From: Bradyrhizobium diazoefficiens USDA 110
GTDB taxonomy: Bacteria; Pseudomonadota; Alphaproteobacteria; Rhizobiales; Xanthobacteraceae
Direction: 5' to 3'
DNA: 64,000 nt
NCBI RefSeq assembly: GCF_000011365.1
Contig: NC_004463.1
Coordinates: forward strand, 6,620,001 to 6,684,000
A program made the translations under genes and the position numbers. This document shows, in pieces, positions 53,046 through 61,324 of the stretch; within the stretch, counting starts at the first letter, position 1; every line of letters begins with the position of its first letter. The notes beneath the pieces are model-generated. The model did not search any database, was not told the DNA's origin, and was given only the letters and a program-made list of their open reading frames with translations.

Positions 53046-54017
53046 TTACTTCGTGTCCTGGATACGCTTGACGAGGCCCTGCAGCTTCTCGTCGCCGGCG
53101 AACTTGGCGTAGACCGGCTTCATCGCGTCGACGAATTCCGCCTTGTTGGCGATCGTGACGACCTGGACACCGGCCGCCTCGACGGTCTTGCGGGACGCCT
53201 GCTCACGCTCGTCCCAGAGCTTGCGCATGACGGGCACCGATTCCTTGGCCGCCTTGCGGATCATCGCCTGATCCTCCTTGCTCAGCGTGTCCCAGACCTT
53301 CTTGGACATCACGAGAACCTCGGGCGCCAGGGAGTGCTCGGTGATGTTGTAGAACTTGGCTGCCTCGAAATGGCGCGAGGACTCGTAGGAAGGCCAGTTG
53401 TTCTCGGCCGCGTCTACGAGACCGGTCTTGAGCGCGGTATAGACCTCGCCATACGGCATCGGCGTCGGGTTGGCCCCGAGGCTCTGGATCATGCCGACCC
53501 ACAGGTCGGATTGCTGGACGCGAATCTTCAGACCCTTGAGGTCCGCGAGCGACTTGACCGGTGCCTTGACGGTGTAGATGGACCGGGCGCCGCTGTCGTA
53601 ATAGGCAAGGCCGACCAGGCCCGCGGGCTCCATCGCCGCCAGGATCTCGTCGCCGATCGGCCCGTCAAGGACGGTGCGCATGTGCTGCGTGTCGCGGAAG
53701 ACGAAGGGAAGGCACAACGCGATGGTCTCGGGCACGAAGTTGTTCAGCGGCGATGCGTTGATCCGCATCATGTCGAGCGCGCCGATCTTGAGCTGCTCGA
53801 TGGTGTCCTTCTCGGAGCCCAGGGCGCCGTTGGGAAACACCTTCACGCCGAGCTTGCCGCCGCTCGCCGTCGCGAGCTGCTTGCCCATGAACTTGACGGC
53901 CTCGACGGTCGGATAGTCGGCGGGATGGATGTCGGCGGAGCGGAAATCGCGTGCGGTCGCCAAGGGCGCTGAGACCGCGAGCACAGCGGCTGCGATGATA
54001 CCGGTGAGTGTCTTCAT
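53046..54017 (-). CDS. dctP: TRAP transporter periplasmic receptor DctP
   Basis: About 323 residues. Signal peptide MKTLTGIIAAAVLAVSAP ends near ATA. FRSADIHPADYPTVEAVKFMG and GGKLGVKVFPNGALGSEKDTIEQLKIGALDM follow the DctP fold. The carboxylate-binding Arg lies in LKGLKIRVQQSDLW (IRVQ), with LKTGLVDAAENNWPSYESSRHFE as the second lobe signature. ATG 54017 has GGAGG upstream. First gene of the dctPQM-SDR operon. The ligand is a carboxylate, identity unknown. Confidence 0.93.
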   Translation of the reverse strand: MKTLTGIIAAAVLAVSAPLATARDFRSADIHPADYPTVEAVKFMGKQLATASGGKLGVKVFPNGALGSEKDTIEQLKIGALDMMRINASPLNNFVPETIALCLPFVFRDTQHMRTVLDGPIGDEILAAMEPAGLVGLAYYDSGARSIYTVKAPVKSLADLKGLKIRVQQSDLWVGMIQSLGANPTPMPYGEVYTALKTGLVDAAENNWPSYESSRHFEAAKFYNITEHSLAPEVLVMSKKVWDTLSKEDQAMIRKAAKESVPVMRKLWDEREQASRKTVEAAGVQVVTIANKAEFVDAMKPVYAKFAGDEKLQGLVKRIQDTK

Positions 54018-54634
54018 CTGGGCTTCCTCCTGAGTTTGATTATTTCGTTGTCGGGCAGTTGCTGCGCGCCGCCTTGGGTCGCTCCACTTCAGGTGTAAAG
54101 TCAAGCGTTACAAACGCACCACCTTGGTAGGATTGCGCGGCGGAGTCGAGCGGATTTGACTGGTCGGTGATCACGGCGACGGAAGGTGCGAGCTTCATCG
54201 CGCCGTCTCCGGCGGGGACTTGCGCGGCAGGTGCCGGCTTCCCTGAAATCCCGCCCCGCCATCGGCCGATGCCGGATGCGAGGTGACGATGCTCGTCATA
54301 CCCATCGACGTTCCTCTGGTTCTAGGCTCGGCCGCTATTGGCTGCGGCTTAGAGGTGCGGACGAGACGGTCGCCCCATCCTTGTGCGATGCGCGCTTCAT
54401 CAGCGCAATGTCGCCAGTCTCGTCCCTAGGGCGGGCGGCATTCTGAGTCCAAGCCAAATCCGGCATCGATCAATGCTGGAGTTGCATCGATCGGCCACGC
54501 CGTCGCTCCACGAGGGCGATCGAGGAAATGTCCGTTTTTCCGAATATTCGCACACCGGCGCGTTACTTGACGCCACCGGTGCAGCCCCGACAAAATGCTG
54601 CGAAACAGACCGGAACATCTCGAAGGGAATGCCC
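54018..54634. other. Divergent intergenic region
   Basis: About 620 bases between the dctP start and the cyclase-family gene start. Short frames (for example 54186-54446) are arginine-rich and lack ribosome sites, so I do not call them. Promoters of the two divergent genes must be here. No strong palindrome was found. Confidence 0.45.
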
Positions 54635-55411
54635 ATGCCGCGGACGCTGATCGATATCTCCGTGCCGCTCAGAAACGACGTGACGTCCGACCCGCCGGGC
54701 AATCACCCGACGATCCACTACATCGATCACCAGCAGGGCCTGCCGCGCATGCTCCAGTTCTTCGACGGCCTCAAGGCGCAGGACCTGCCGGACGGCCAGG
54801 GCTGGGCCGTCGAGCAGGTCTCGTTGTCGACGCATAACGGCACGCATCTCGATGCGCCCTGGCACTTCCACCCGACCATGAATCGCGGCGAGCGGTCATG
54901 GACGATCGACGAGGTGCCGCTGGAATGGTGCTTTCAGCCCGGCGTGAAGCTCGACTTCCGGCACCTGCCCGATGGTTATGTCGTGACCGCCGCCGACGTC
55001 GAAAAGGAGCTCAAGCGCATCGGCCACACGCTGTCGCCGCTGGAGATCGTCGTCGTCAACACCAGCGCGGGCGCCAAATTCGGCCAGGCCGACTACGTCA
55101 ATTCCGGCTGCGGCATGGGTTACGAGGCCACCATGTATCTGCTCGAGCGCGGCGTGCGGCTGACCGGCACCGACGGATGGAGCTGGGACGCTCCGTTCGT
55201 CTACACCGCGAAGAGATATGCCGAAACAAGAGATGCCGGCCTGATCTGGGAAGGCCACAAGGCGGGACGGCACATCGGCTATTGCCATCTCGAGAAGCTG
55301 CACAATCTCGATCGATTGCCGTCGGCCGGCTTCACGGTCTCATGCTTCCCGGTGAAGATCGAACGCGCCTCCGCCGGCTGGACCCGCGCGGTCGCCATCA
55401 TCGACGGTTAA
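54635..55411 (+). CDS. Cyclase-family (kynurenine formamidase-like) metal hydrolase
   Basis: 258 residues. The metal-binding signature HNGTHLDAPWHF is complete. LIDISVPLRNDV at the N-terminus and TGTDGWSWDAPFVYTAKRY near the end match the family, which hydrolyses amides or cyclic compounds in the cytoplasm using Zn or Mn. The ATG at 54635 has GAAGG about seven bases upstream; an ATG two codons earlier is too close to it. Family members are often linked to TRAP transporters, as here with divergent dctPQM. Confidence 0.88.
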   Translation: MPRTLIDISVPLRNDVTSDPPGNHPTIHYIDHQQGLPRMLQFFDGLKAQDLPDGQGWAVEQVSLSTHNGTHLDAPWHFHPTMNRGERSWTIDEVPLEWCFQPGVKLDFRHLPDGYVVTAADVEKELKRIGHTLSPLEIVVVNTSAGAKFGQADYVNSGCGMGYEATMYLLERGVRLTGTDGWSWDAPFVYTAKRYAETRDAGLIWEGHKAGRHIGYCHLEKLHNLDRLPSAGFTVSCFPVKIERASAGWTRAVAIIDG

Positions 55412-55421
55412 GCGAACGCAA

Positions 55422-56150
55422 TCACTCGCCGCCGAGGCCGCTTTCGGCGAGCTCGCGCAGCGCATCGGTGTCGAGCACCACGATGGCGCCGTGCTCTAGG
55501 CGAACCCAGTTGCGTCCGGCCCAGGCGCGCAATTGCTTGTTGATGCTCTCGCGCGTCATCCCCACCATCTCGCTGATTTCCTGCTGGGTGATGGCGAGCG
55601 TACCGCTGCCGGAGTCGAACTTGCGCTCTTCGGTGAGACCGAGCAGTGCGCTTGCGAGCCGGCCCGGAAGATTTTGCAGGATCACCTGCTCGACCTGCTG
55701 GCTGGTCCAGCGCAGCCGCGCGCAGAGCAGCTCGATGAATTTCATCGCCAGCGCCGGCTGGCTCTTCACGAACGGCAGGAAGTCGCGGCGATCGATGATG
55801 TAGAGCTCGCAATTGGTGTTGGCGGTCGCATCCGCCGAACGCGGCGCACCGTCGAGAACCGCGATCTCGCCAAAGATTTCTCCGGGACCGATGAGATTGA
55901 GAATGGCATTCCGTCCGTCGGGCGAAGAGGAGGATATCTTTACCGTCCCCGAGATCACCGCGAACAGGTTGTTGCCGGGGTCGCCCTTGGCGGCGATCGT
56001 CGCACCGCGCTTGACGGTGGTGTGCTTGGCGTAGCGGCAGAGCTGATCGAGCGCATCCGGCTCCAGATCCGCGAAGATCGGGTGCTTGCGCAGGACCGAT
56101 AATTTGTTCGCCGCCGATTGTCGGGGGTCGCCGGTCTTGTCCTGAGGCAC
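55422..56150 (-). CDS. Crp/Fnr-family transcriptional regulator without Fe-S cysteines
   Basis: 242 residues. A cyclic-nucleotide-binding domain is clear (GATIAAKGDPGNNLFAVISG, NLIGPGEIFGEIAVLDGAPRSADATA, the last resembling the cAMP-binding loop PGEIFGEIA...RSA). The C-terminal helix-turn-helix is LAITQQEISEMVGMTRESINKQLRAWAG. No N-terminal cysteine cluster exists, so it is more Crp-like than Fnr-like. GTG start with AGGAG upstream. It converges on the cyclase-family gene. It could answer cAMP made by the cyclase at 45384-47282, but nothing links them directly. Confidence 0.87.
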   Translation of the reverse strand: MPQDKTGDPRQSAANKLSVLRKHPIFADLEPDALDQLCRYAKHTTVKRGATIAAKGDPGNNLFAVISGTVKISSSSPDGRNAILNLIGPGEIFGEIAVLDGAPRSADATANTNCELYIIDRRDFLPFVKSQPALAMKFIELLCARLRWTSQQVEQVILQNLPGRLASALLGLTEERKFDSGSGTLAITQQEISEMVGMTRESINKQLRAWAGRNWVRLEHGAIVVLDTDALRELAESGLGGE

Positions 56151-56398
56151 GCCGCTGGGCTCCTAAGACTGCGAGGCACTGGAGTTCCTGCGTAGTCAGT
56201 GTTGCCCGGCATTTCAACCGGAAAGCATGCGCGCGCTTTAAGGCAAATGCGGCGAAAATGCCCGCCGCCCGGCTCAAGGGCCGCATCCGAAGGATGCGCC
56301 AATGCATCCCGGTCGATGCAGAGTTGCAGGCACCGCACGCCGCGATTGCGTTGAGGCGCTGCCGGACAGCCAAGAGCCGGCCCGGCGAGCGCCGGCGC

Positions 56399-56560
56399 TT
56401 AGCGCGTCAGAGGAGGCTTACGATCAGGGGCTTCAGCGCTTGGAATCGGGGTCGAGCCGGCCCGCGCTGGTTTGTCGGTCCGCCATGCCAAAGCTGCGGC
56501 GAAAGTGACGAAGATCGCCACGACGACAATGGTCATCAGCAACGCGTCAGTGGGCATCAT
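56399..56560 (-). CDS. Small single-pass membrane peptide (53 residues), FNR/FixK-box controlled
   Basis: Too short for ordinary ORF calling but well supported. GGGAGGAGC lies directly before ATGATG. One hydrophobic helix (LLMTIVVVAIFVTFAAALAW) is followed by a Pro/Arg/Lys-rich tail ending PLTR. A perfect TTGAT-N4-ATCAA box lies 52 bases upstream of the start, in the right place to drive it. It sits between the Crp-like and FnrN-like regulator genes. Small membrane peptides in such loci often tune cytochrome oxidases or sensors; its role is unknown. Confidence 0.68.
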   Translation of the reverse strand: MMPTDALLMTIVVVAIFVTFAAALAWRTDKPARAGSTPIPSAEAPDRKPPLTR

Positions 56561-56611
56561 GCTCCTCCCGGGTGTTTGAGGGGCATTATTTGCGGCCGGT
56601 GGACGGCGTCA

Positions 56612-56625
56612 TTGATCGGGATCAA
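56612..56625 (-). promoter_or_regulatory. Perfect FNR/FixK box upstream of the 53-residue peptide gene
   Basis: TTGATCGGGATCAA, the exact TTGAT-N4-ATCAA consensus. Its centre is 58 bases from the peptide ATG, and an AT-rich AATAAT lies at the -10 distance (56585-56590 on the minus strand). It is downstream of the fnr-like gene, so it cannot serve that gene's own start. Confidence 0.8.
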
Positions 56626-56652
56626 AAATCCGAGAGCATCGTGAAAAGGCTG

Positions 56653-57366
56653 TCAGGCCGCGGCCAAGGCCTCGACGCGAGCCGGGTCGAGCAGGCTGAT
56701 ACCGCCATGAATGATGGCGATCGCTCCGTGGCGTTCAAGCTTGGTAAAGGTGCGACTGACGGTCTCGATGGTCAGGCCGAGATAATCGGCGATGTCCTGC
56801 CGGCTCATCGGAAGTGGAACCGTGTCGGACGCCCCCTTGAGCGCGAGCAGCCGCTCGCGCCAGCCAAGTAGAAAAGCCGCAACCTTCTCGTCCGCCGAGC
56901 GGCGGCCGAGCAAGACCATATGGTCGCGTGCCTGGCTCAACTCGCGAATGGCCAGCTCGTTGATCCGCCTGAGCAGTTGCGGCCGCTCCTCGATGAAACG
57001 ACCGAAGGGCGCCTTCGCGAACTGGCACACGGTCACCGCGCCGATTGCATCGGCGGAAAAATTGTGGCGGCCGGACAGATTCATCCCCAGGAAATCGCCG
57101 GGCAAGGCGAAGCCGACGATTTGCCGCCGGCCGTCGGGGAGCAGCTTGTACAGCCGCATGACACCTTCGAGAACGTTGTAGAACGAGGTCGTGATGTCCT
57201 CCTCGGAGAACACGGTCTCGCCTGAGGAAAAATGGACACGGCGTCCGAGATGCTCGAATTCCCTGAGCTCGGCCGCATCCAGCGACGAACAAACCGCCGA
57301 TGTGCGTATGGCACAATCGCTGCAGAAATGCCCGTTTGGTTCAATCATGACCACGGAAGGCTTCAT
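56653..57366 (-). CDS. Fnr/FixK-family oxygen-responsive regulator (FnrN-like)
   Basis: 237 residues. The N-terminus has C15-x2-C18-x7-C26 and a fourth Cys at 114 (AVTVCQF), the set that holds the oxygen-labile 4Fe-4S cluster in Fnr/FnrN. The sensor domain reads FSSGETVFSEEDITTSFYNVLEGVMRLYK. The recognition helix MSRQDIADYLGLTIETVSRTF has the Glu/Ser/Arg pattern that reads TTGAT. AGGAG precedes the ATG. It is expected to act at the boxes at 56612, 57453 and 60979 when oxygen is low. Both a FixK2-independent and a FixLJ-FixK-linked role are possible. Confidence 0.9.
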   Translation of the reverse strand: MKPSVVMIEPNGHFCSDCAIRTSAVCSSLDAAELREFEHLGRRVHFSSGETVFSEEDITTSFYNVLEGVMRLYKLLPDGRRQIVGFALPGDFLGMNLSGRHNFSADAIGAVTVCQFAKAPFGRFIEERPQLLRRINELAIRELSQARDHMVLLGRRSADEKVAAFLLGWRERLLALKGASDTVPLPMSRQDIADYLGLTIETVSRTFTKLERHGAIAIIHGGISLLDPARVEALAAA

Positions 57367-57452
57367 CCACCGCTCCTAGCGTCGGTCCAGCTCCGCCCCC
57401 CGGCCGAGTCCGCCATACGCACCCGCATTTTACTGCACCCTCACAAACGCGG

Positions 57453-57466
57453 TTGACCCAGATCAA
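57453..57466. promoter_or_regulatory. FNR/FixK box in the fnr-like/cytochrome c intergenic region
   Basis: TTGACCCAGATCAA (TTGAC-N4-ATCAA). Its centre is 31 bases from the centre of TATTCT (57488-57493), the spacing of a class II activated promoter pointing at the cytochrome gene. It is also 93 bases from the fnr-like ATG, so autoregulation is possible. Confidence 0.75.
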
Positions 57467-57524
57467 TTCTGGCGGGTCTCCTCTCTCTATTCTGCGCCGA
57501 GAGTTCGACGGGATCCCGCCTTCC

Positions 57525-57842
57525 ATGCTTCACCATGCGCTCCGCCAGGGCCTGATTGGCCTCTTTCTGATCACGCCTGCGCTGGCGGCACCGACCGCCG
57601 AACAACGCGGAAAGGCCTTTGCACGGGCCAATTGCGCGCGCTGCCACGCGATCGACCGCGTCTCCGAGAGCCCGCTCAAGATCGCCCCGCCGCTGCGCAC
57701 GCTGCACCGGAATTATCCGATCGCGACCCTTGGCGAGGCGCTGGCCGAAGGCATCTACACGGGCCACGCCGACATGCCCGCCTTCGAGCTCAGTCCGGAC
57801 CAGATCCACGACCTCCTGTCCTACCTCAAGACGCTGGAATAG
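57525..57842 (+). CDS. Small exported c-type cytochrome
   Basis: 105 residues. The signal peptide MLHHALRQGLIGLFLITPAL ends ALAAP. One heme site is CARCH (Cys37, Cys40, His41), and the axial Met is in GHADMPAF (about residue 84). A class I monoheme cytochrome c in the periplasm. The ATG at 57525 is chosen because the frame from 57453 would begin inside the FNR box. Its promoter has a consensus-like box, so expression probably rises when oxygen is low. It likely shuttles electrons to an anaerobic or microaerobic reductase. Confidence 0.88.
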   Translation: MLHHALRQGLIGLFLITPALAAPTAEQRGKAFARANCARCHAIDRVSESPLKIAPPLRTLHRNYPIATLGEALAEGIYTGHADMPAFELSPDQIHDLLSYLKTLE

Positions 57843-57848
57843 GCGGCC

Positions 57849-58952
57849 TCACACCGCCAGCACCGTCCAGCCGATCAGTTCCTTGGCGATGCGGGCGAAA
57901 GCCGCGTCGAACGCTGCGACCGCAGCGGCCGGTTCGACCTTGTCGAGCTTCTCGCTGGTCTCGACGAGGCGGGACGCGACCACCTTGCCGTTCTTGTCGA
58001 CGATCCGCGCCGATAGTCCGATCTCGACCCTTGTCTCGCCGTCCGTGGCAATCCGGAAGCGTCTGATGTCGATCAGCAGTTGGTAGTCCGCCTGCCCGAG
58101 ATCGCTCGTGCGCAACGGCGCATGGGCGATGTCGTAGTTCTCGAAGCTGTCGATCAGCCGCGCCTGCACCAGCTTTGGAATGCTGTCGGCCCAGAGGAAA
58201 TCGGCAAAGCCTGGATTATCCCCGACCGGCGCAAACAGCATGCGCTGGGTCTGGAGCATCGCGACCGCGGTCGGCTCGGGAATGGCCAGCGACGCAGAAA
58301 GCGTCTTGGCGGCCGGTCCGAGGTTCTGCGGCGTGCGCAGGTCATAGGTGATCTTCTGCGCCGGCGCGCCGCCGCCGGTCATCTTCTCGAGACCCGCCAG
58401 GATGCCGTCGAGCTTGCCGGTGTTGCGCGCGAGCCCGTCGGAGAACGTCTTGAAATTCGCGATGGTGTCCTTCAGCGGGCCGGAATTGTCCTCCAGCACC
58501 GAATCCACCCGTCGCAGCGCATCGCGCGCCGCCTGCGTCATGCTCTGGCCGGCGCCGGCCTCGGCGATCAAGGTCAGGGGCTCGCCGGATTTGGCGACGA
58601 TCATGCCGCCCTCCAGTGTCACCACCGGCACGCCGGTCAGCCCCTGGAAATCGAGCCCGACCCTGGTGTCGGCGCGCACCGGCGTGGCGGAGGCAACCGA
58701 AATCGTCGCATTAACGAAGCGTGGATTGTCCGGCGCGAGCCCAAGCTGGGCCACCTCGCCGACGCGGATGCCGTTGAACAACACGCCGGCGCCAACCAGG
58801 AGCCCCGGTACCGGTCCCTGGAATTGCACATGGTAGTTCGTGCGCGGCCCGATGCCGCCGGTGTTGTTCAGCCAATAGATGAAGCCGAACACCGCGAGGA
58901 TCGCGGCCAGCACGAAGGTGCCGATCAGCACGTAGGGAGCGCGGGTTTCCAT
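57849..58952 (-). CDS. MCE-domain lipid-transport protein fused to an ABC auxiliary (PqiC-like) domain
   Basis: 367 residues. An N-terminal membrane anchor (VLIGTFVLAAILAVFGFIYWL) precedes one MlaD/MCE domain (YHVQFQGPVPGLLVGAGVLFNGIRVGEV; LDFQGLTGVPVVTLEGG). A helical stretch follows (residues 140-190). The C-terminal region (YDLRTPQNLGPAAKTLSASLAIPEP; FADFLWADSIPKLVQARLIDSFENY) is an ABC-type transport auxiliary domain, usually a separate lipoprotein such as PqiC. The fusion places the outer-membrane-facing part on the inner-membrane anchor. It follows the ATPase gene by three bases. Confidence 0.87.
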   Translation of the reverse strand: METRAPYVLIGTFVLAAILAVFGFIYWLNNTGGIGPRTNYHVQFQGPVPGLLVGAGVLFNGIRVGEVAQLGLAPDNPRFVNATISVASATPVRADTRVGLDFQGLTGVPVVTLEGGMIVAKSGEPLTLIAEAGAGQSMTQAARDALRRVDSVLEDNSGPLKDTIANFKTFSDGLARNTGKLDGILAGLEKMTGGGAPAQKITYDLRTPQNLGPAAKTLSASLAIPEPTAVAMLQTQRMLFAPVGDNPGFADFLWADSIPKLVQARLIDSFENYDIAHAPLRTSDLGQADYQLLIDIRRFRIATDGETRVEIGLSARIVDKNGKVVASRLVETSEKLDKVEPAAAVAAFDAAFARIAKELIGWTVLAV

Positions 58953-58955
58953 GTC

Positions 58956-59741
58956 TCATCTCATCTCGTGTTGCAGCATCTGCGAGCGCTTGCCGTGGAA
59001 ATAGGCGCGCACCCAGGGATGCTCGGATTGCAGCAGGTCGCGCATCGGGCCGATCGCAACGATCTTGCCGTCGGCGAGCGCGGCCACGCGGTCGCAGACC
59101 GTGGTGAGGCTGGCAAGATCATGGGTGACCATGAACACGGTCAGTCCCAGGGTCTTTTGCAGCGTCTTAATGAGCGCGTCGAAATCGCCGGCGGCGATCG
59201 GATCGAGGCCGGAGGTGGGCTCGTCCAGGAACAGGATCGGCGGATCGAGCGCGAGCGCGCGCGCCAGCGCCACGCGCTTGGTCATGCCGCCGGACAGCTC
59301 CGCCGGATATTTGTCGGCGTCCTGCGCCCGCAGCCCGACCATTTCGAGCTTGGCGATCGCGATCTCGTCCATCAGCTCCTGCGACAGGACGAGATTTTCG
59401 CGCAGCGGAAACTGGACGTTCTGGCGGACCGTCAGCGAGGAGAACAGCGCGCCCTGCTGGAAGAGGATGCCCCATGTCGCGGCCGCGCCTCGCGTGCCGC
59501 GGTCCTGCGTGCCGCCAATCTCGTGCCCCATGACCTCAATGGTACCGCTTCGGCGCGGGATGAGGCCGATGATGGTTCGCATCAACACTGACTTGCCGCC
59601 GCCGGACGCCCCTACCAGCCCGAGGATCTCGCCCTTGCGGACGTCGAGCGAGAGATGGTCGAGCACCGTCTGGCGGCCGAAGCCGACCACGAGGTCGCGG
59701 ACGCGGATCGCGAACTGTTCCTGCGGTTCGCCCATCGTCAC
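58956..59741 (-). CDS. MlaF-like ABC transporter ATPase
   Basis: 261 residues. Walker A GASGGGKSVLMRT, signature LSGGMTKRVALARAL and Walker B PILFLDEPTSGLDP are complete. The GMTKR form of the signature is typical of MlaF/Ttg2A ATPases that drive phospholipid movement. It overlaps the permease gene upstream by four bases and is three bases from the MCE gene, forming an mlaE-F-D-like operon. Confidence 0.93.
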   Translation of the reverse strand: MTMGEPQEQFAIRVRDLVVGFGRQTVLDHLSLDVRKGEILGLVGASGGGKSVLMRTIIGLIPRRSGTIEVMGHEIGGTQDRGTRGAAATWGILFQQGALFSSLTVRQNVQFPLRENLVLSQELMDEIAIAKLEMVGLRAQDADKYPAELSGGMTKRVALARALALDPPILFLDEPTSGLDPIAAGDFDALIKTLQKTLGLTVFMVTHDLASLTTVCDRVAALADGKIVAIGPMRDLLQSEHPWVRAYFHGKRSQMLQHEMR

Positions 59742-60874
59742 ATCCCGATCGAGGCAAAGAAGATTGCGAACAGGCCGTCGAGCACGATCACCAGGAAGAT
59801 CGACTTGACCACCGACGTCGTCGTCTGCCGCCCCAGCGACTCGGCACTGCCCTTGACGCGCAAGCCCTCGCTACAGGCGACAATCCCGATCACCAGCGCC
59901 ATGAACGGCGCCTTCAGGATGCCCACCTCGAAATGGGTGACGGAAATGGCCTCATGCAGCCGTGCGATATAGATCGCCGGCCCCATGTCGCCGTAGAACT
60001 GCGCGACCAGGCCGCCGCCATAGAGCGCGGCAATCGATCCGATGAAGGCGAGAATCGGCAGCGCGATGACCAGCGCCGCAACACGCGGCAGGATCAGGAC
60101 GCCGACGGGATCGAGCCCCATCGTCGACAGCGCGTCGATCTCCTCGCGCATCTTCATCGAACCGAGCTCGGCGGTGTAGGCGCTCCCCGACCGGCCGGCG
60201 ACCATGATGGCGACGATCAGAACGCCAAGCTCGCGCAGCACGAGGATGCCCACCATATCGACGGTATAGGACTCAGCACCGAACCTGCGGAAATGGAAGA
60301 ATCCCTGCTGGGCGATAATGGCGCCGATCAGGAAGGTGATCAGCGCGACGATGGGAATCGCCTGCCATCCGATGCGGTAGAGCTGGTAGACCAGCGACGT
60401 CAGCCGCAGCGACCGCGGCCGGCGCAGCACACCGAAAATGGCCATGAACAATGCGCCGAGCATTTGCAGGAAGATCGTAATGTCTTCCCGCGCGCCGACC
60501 GTGGACTTGCCGAGATCGCCGAGCCTGAGCAGAAGCGGATTTGGCGCAGCTGCCGGCGCCGGCGTGTGGCGGTTAACCTCACGCACCTCGTCCATCAGGC
60601 CGCTGAAATGATCGGCGACGCCGACGAATTCGGCCGATCTGCCTGACGTTGCGGCCCTGCGCGACAGCTTCTCCAGGACCCAGGCGCCGAGCGTATCCAG
60701 CGCGCTGACCCCCGACATGTCCAGCGTCACGGCCCTGGATCGATCGACATCCGCGCCGACCGAGCGGGACAGAGTTTCGAGCATCGCCACATTCGCCGCG
60801 GTCCAGGACCCTTGCGGGCGCAATTTCAGCCCGTCGCCAGACGGCGTTGCCAGCAACAGCGGTTCGGAGTTCAC
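59738..60874 (-). CDS. MlaE-like permease with N-terminal STAS domain
   Basis: 378 residues. The first 110 are a STAS-like domain (LRPQGSWTAANVAMLETL; VTLDMSGVSALDTLGAWVLEKL) that corresponds to MlaB. The remainder is an MlaE permease: RIGWQAIPIVALITFLIGAIIAQQG, RELGVLIVAIMVAGRSGSAYTAELGSMKMREEIDAL. The combination puts MlaB and MlaE in one chain. GTG start after AGGTGGAAGC. An imperfect FNR box lies about 75 bases upstream. Confidence 0.92.
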   Translation of the reverse strand: MNSEPLLLATPSGDGLKLRPQGSWTAANVAMLETLSRSVGADVDRSRAVTLDMSGVSALDTLGAWVLEKLSRRAATSGRSAEFVGVADHFSGLMDEVREVNRHTPAPAAAPNPLLLRLGDLGKSTVGAREDITIFLQMLGALFMAIFGVLRRPRSLRLTSLVYQLYRIGWQAIPIVALITFLIGAIIAQQGFFHFRRFGAESYTVDMVGILVLRELGVLIVAIMVAGRSGSAYTAELGSMKMREEIDALSTMGLDPVGVLILPRVAALVIALPILAFIGSIAALYGGGLVAQFYGDMGPAIYIARLHEAISVTHFEVGILKAPFMALVIGIVACSEGLRVKGSAESLGRQTTTSVVKSIFLVIVLDGLFAIFFASIGM

Positions 60875-60942
60875 GCTTCCACCTCATCGGGACAATCGGT
60901 CCCCATTCAGCCGCCACTTCTAGGCCAGCGTGTGGCGGGCGG

Positions 60943-60956
60943 TTTGACCTGTCTCA
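60943..60956 (-). promoter_or_regulatory. Imperfect FNR/FixK-like box upstream of the Mla-type operon
   Basis: TTGACCTGTCTCAA has both TTGA and TCAA half-sites with N6 between, but one mismatch from TTGAC-N4-ATCAA. It lies 69 bases upstream of the permease GTG. Weak evidence taken alone. Confidence 0.35.
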
Positions 60957-60978
60957 AGGGCAGGCCCCTGCCCACCCC

Positions 60979-60992
60979 TTGACGCAAATCAA
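60979..60992 (+). promoter_or_regulatory. FNR/FixK box upstream of the DUF883-like gene
   Basis: TTGACGCAAATCAA (TTGAC-N4-ATCAA). A TAGGTT at 61015-61020 lies at the -10 distance for class II activation. The start codon is 57 bases from the last base of the box. It probably drives the two-gene membrane operon at 61049-61813. Confidence 0.75.
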
Positions 60993-61048
60993 GCGCGGTC
61001 ACGCCGGCGGGTCTTAGGTTCGCTCCATTCAATGGAGACATCAAGTCC

Positions 61049-61324
61049 ATGTTCGACAGCGACAGGATGAGCGAAGAACTGCGGACGTTGAAGGTGGACG
61101 TCACCCGCCTGCTGAGCACGGCCGGCGAGGAAATGTTCGAGAGTTCGAAGGACCGCGCCGAGGCTCTGGCCGATCAGATCAAGGCCGCGCTTGCCGAGCT
61201 CGGCGAAACCGTCAGCGACGAGCAGGAGCAGCTTCAGGGCCTCATCGCGGAGCGCCCGATGACGTCGCTCGCCTCCGCCTTCGCGCTCGGCGTCGTCGTC
61301 GGCTTCATGCTGAGGAGACACTAG
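61049..61324 (+). CDS. DUF883-like (ElaB/YqjD) membrane-anchored protein
   Basis: 91 residues. A charged helical part (MSEELRTLKVDVTRLLSTAGEEM...ALADQIKAALAEL) is followed by a C-terminal helix (SLASAFALGVVVGFMLRRH) ending in two Arg and His. This is the layout of ElaB/YqjD proteins, which are tail-anchored in the inner membrane and bind ribosomes in stationary phase in E. coli. GGAGA precedes the ATG. The next gene begins at the adjacent base, and together they resemble a yqjD-yqjE pair. Confidence 0.8.
   Translation: MFDSDRMSEELRTLKVDVTRLLSTAGEEMFESSKDRAEALADQIKAALAELGETVSDEQEQLQGLIAERPMTSLASAFALGVVVGFMLRRH

Noticed and set aside
54186..54446. 86-codon plus-strand frame upstream of the cyclase-family gene
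   Set aside because: Arginine-rich, no ribosome site, no recognisable sequence; typical of random frames in GC-rich DNA.
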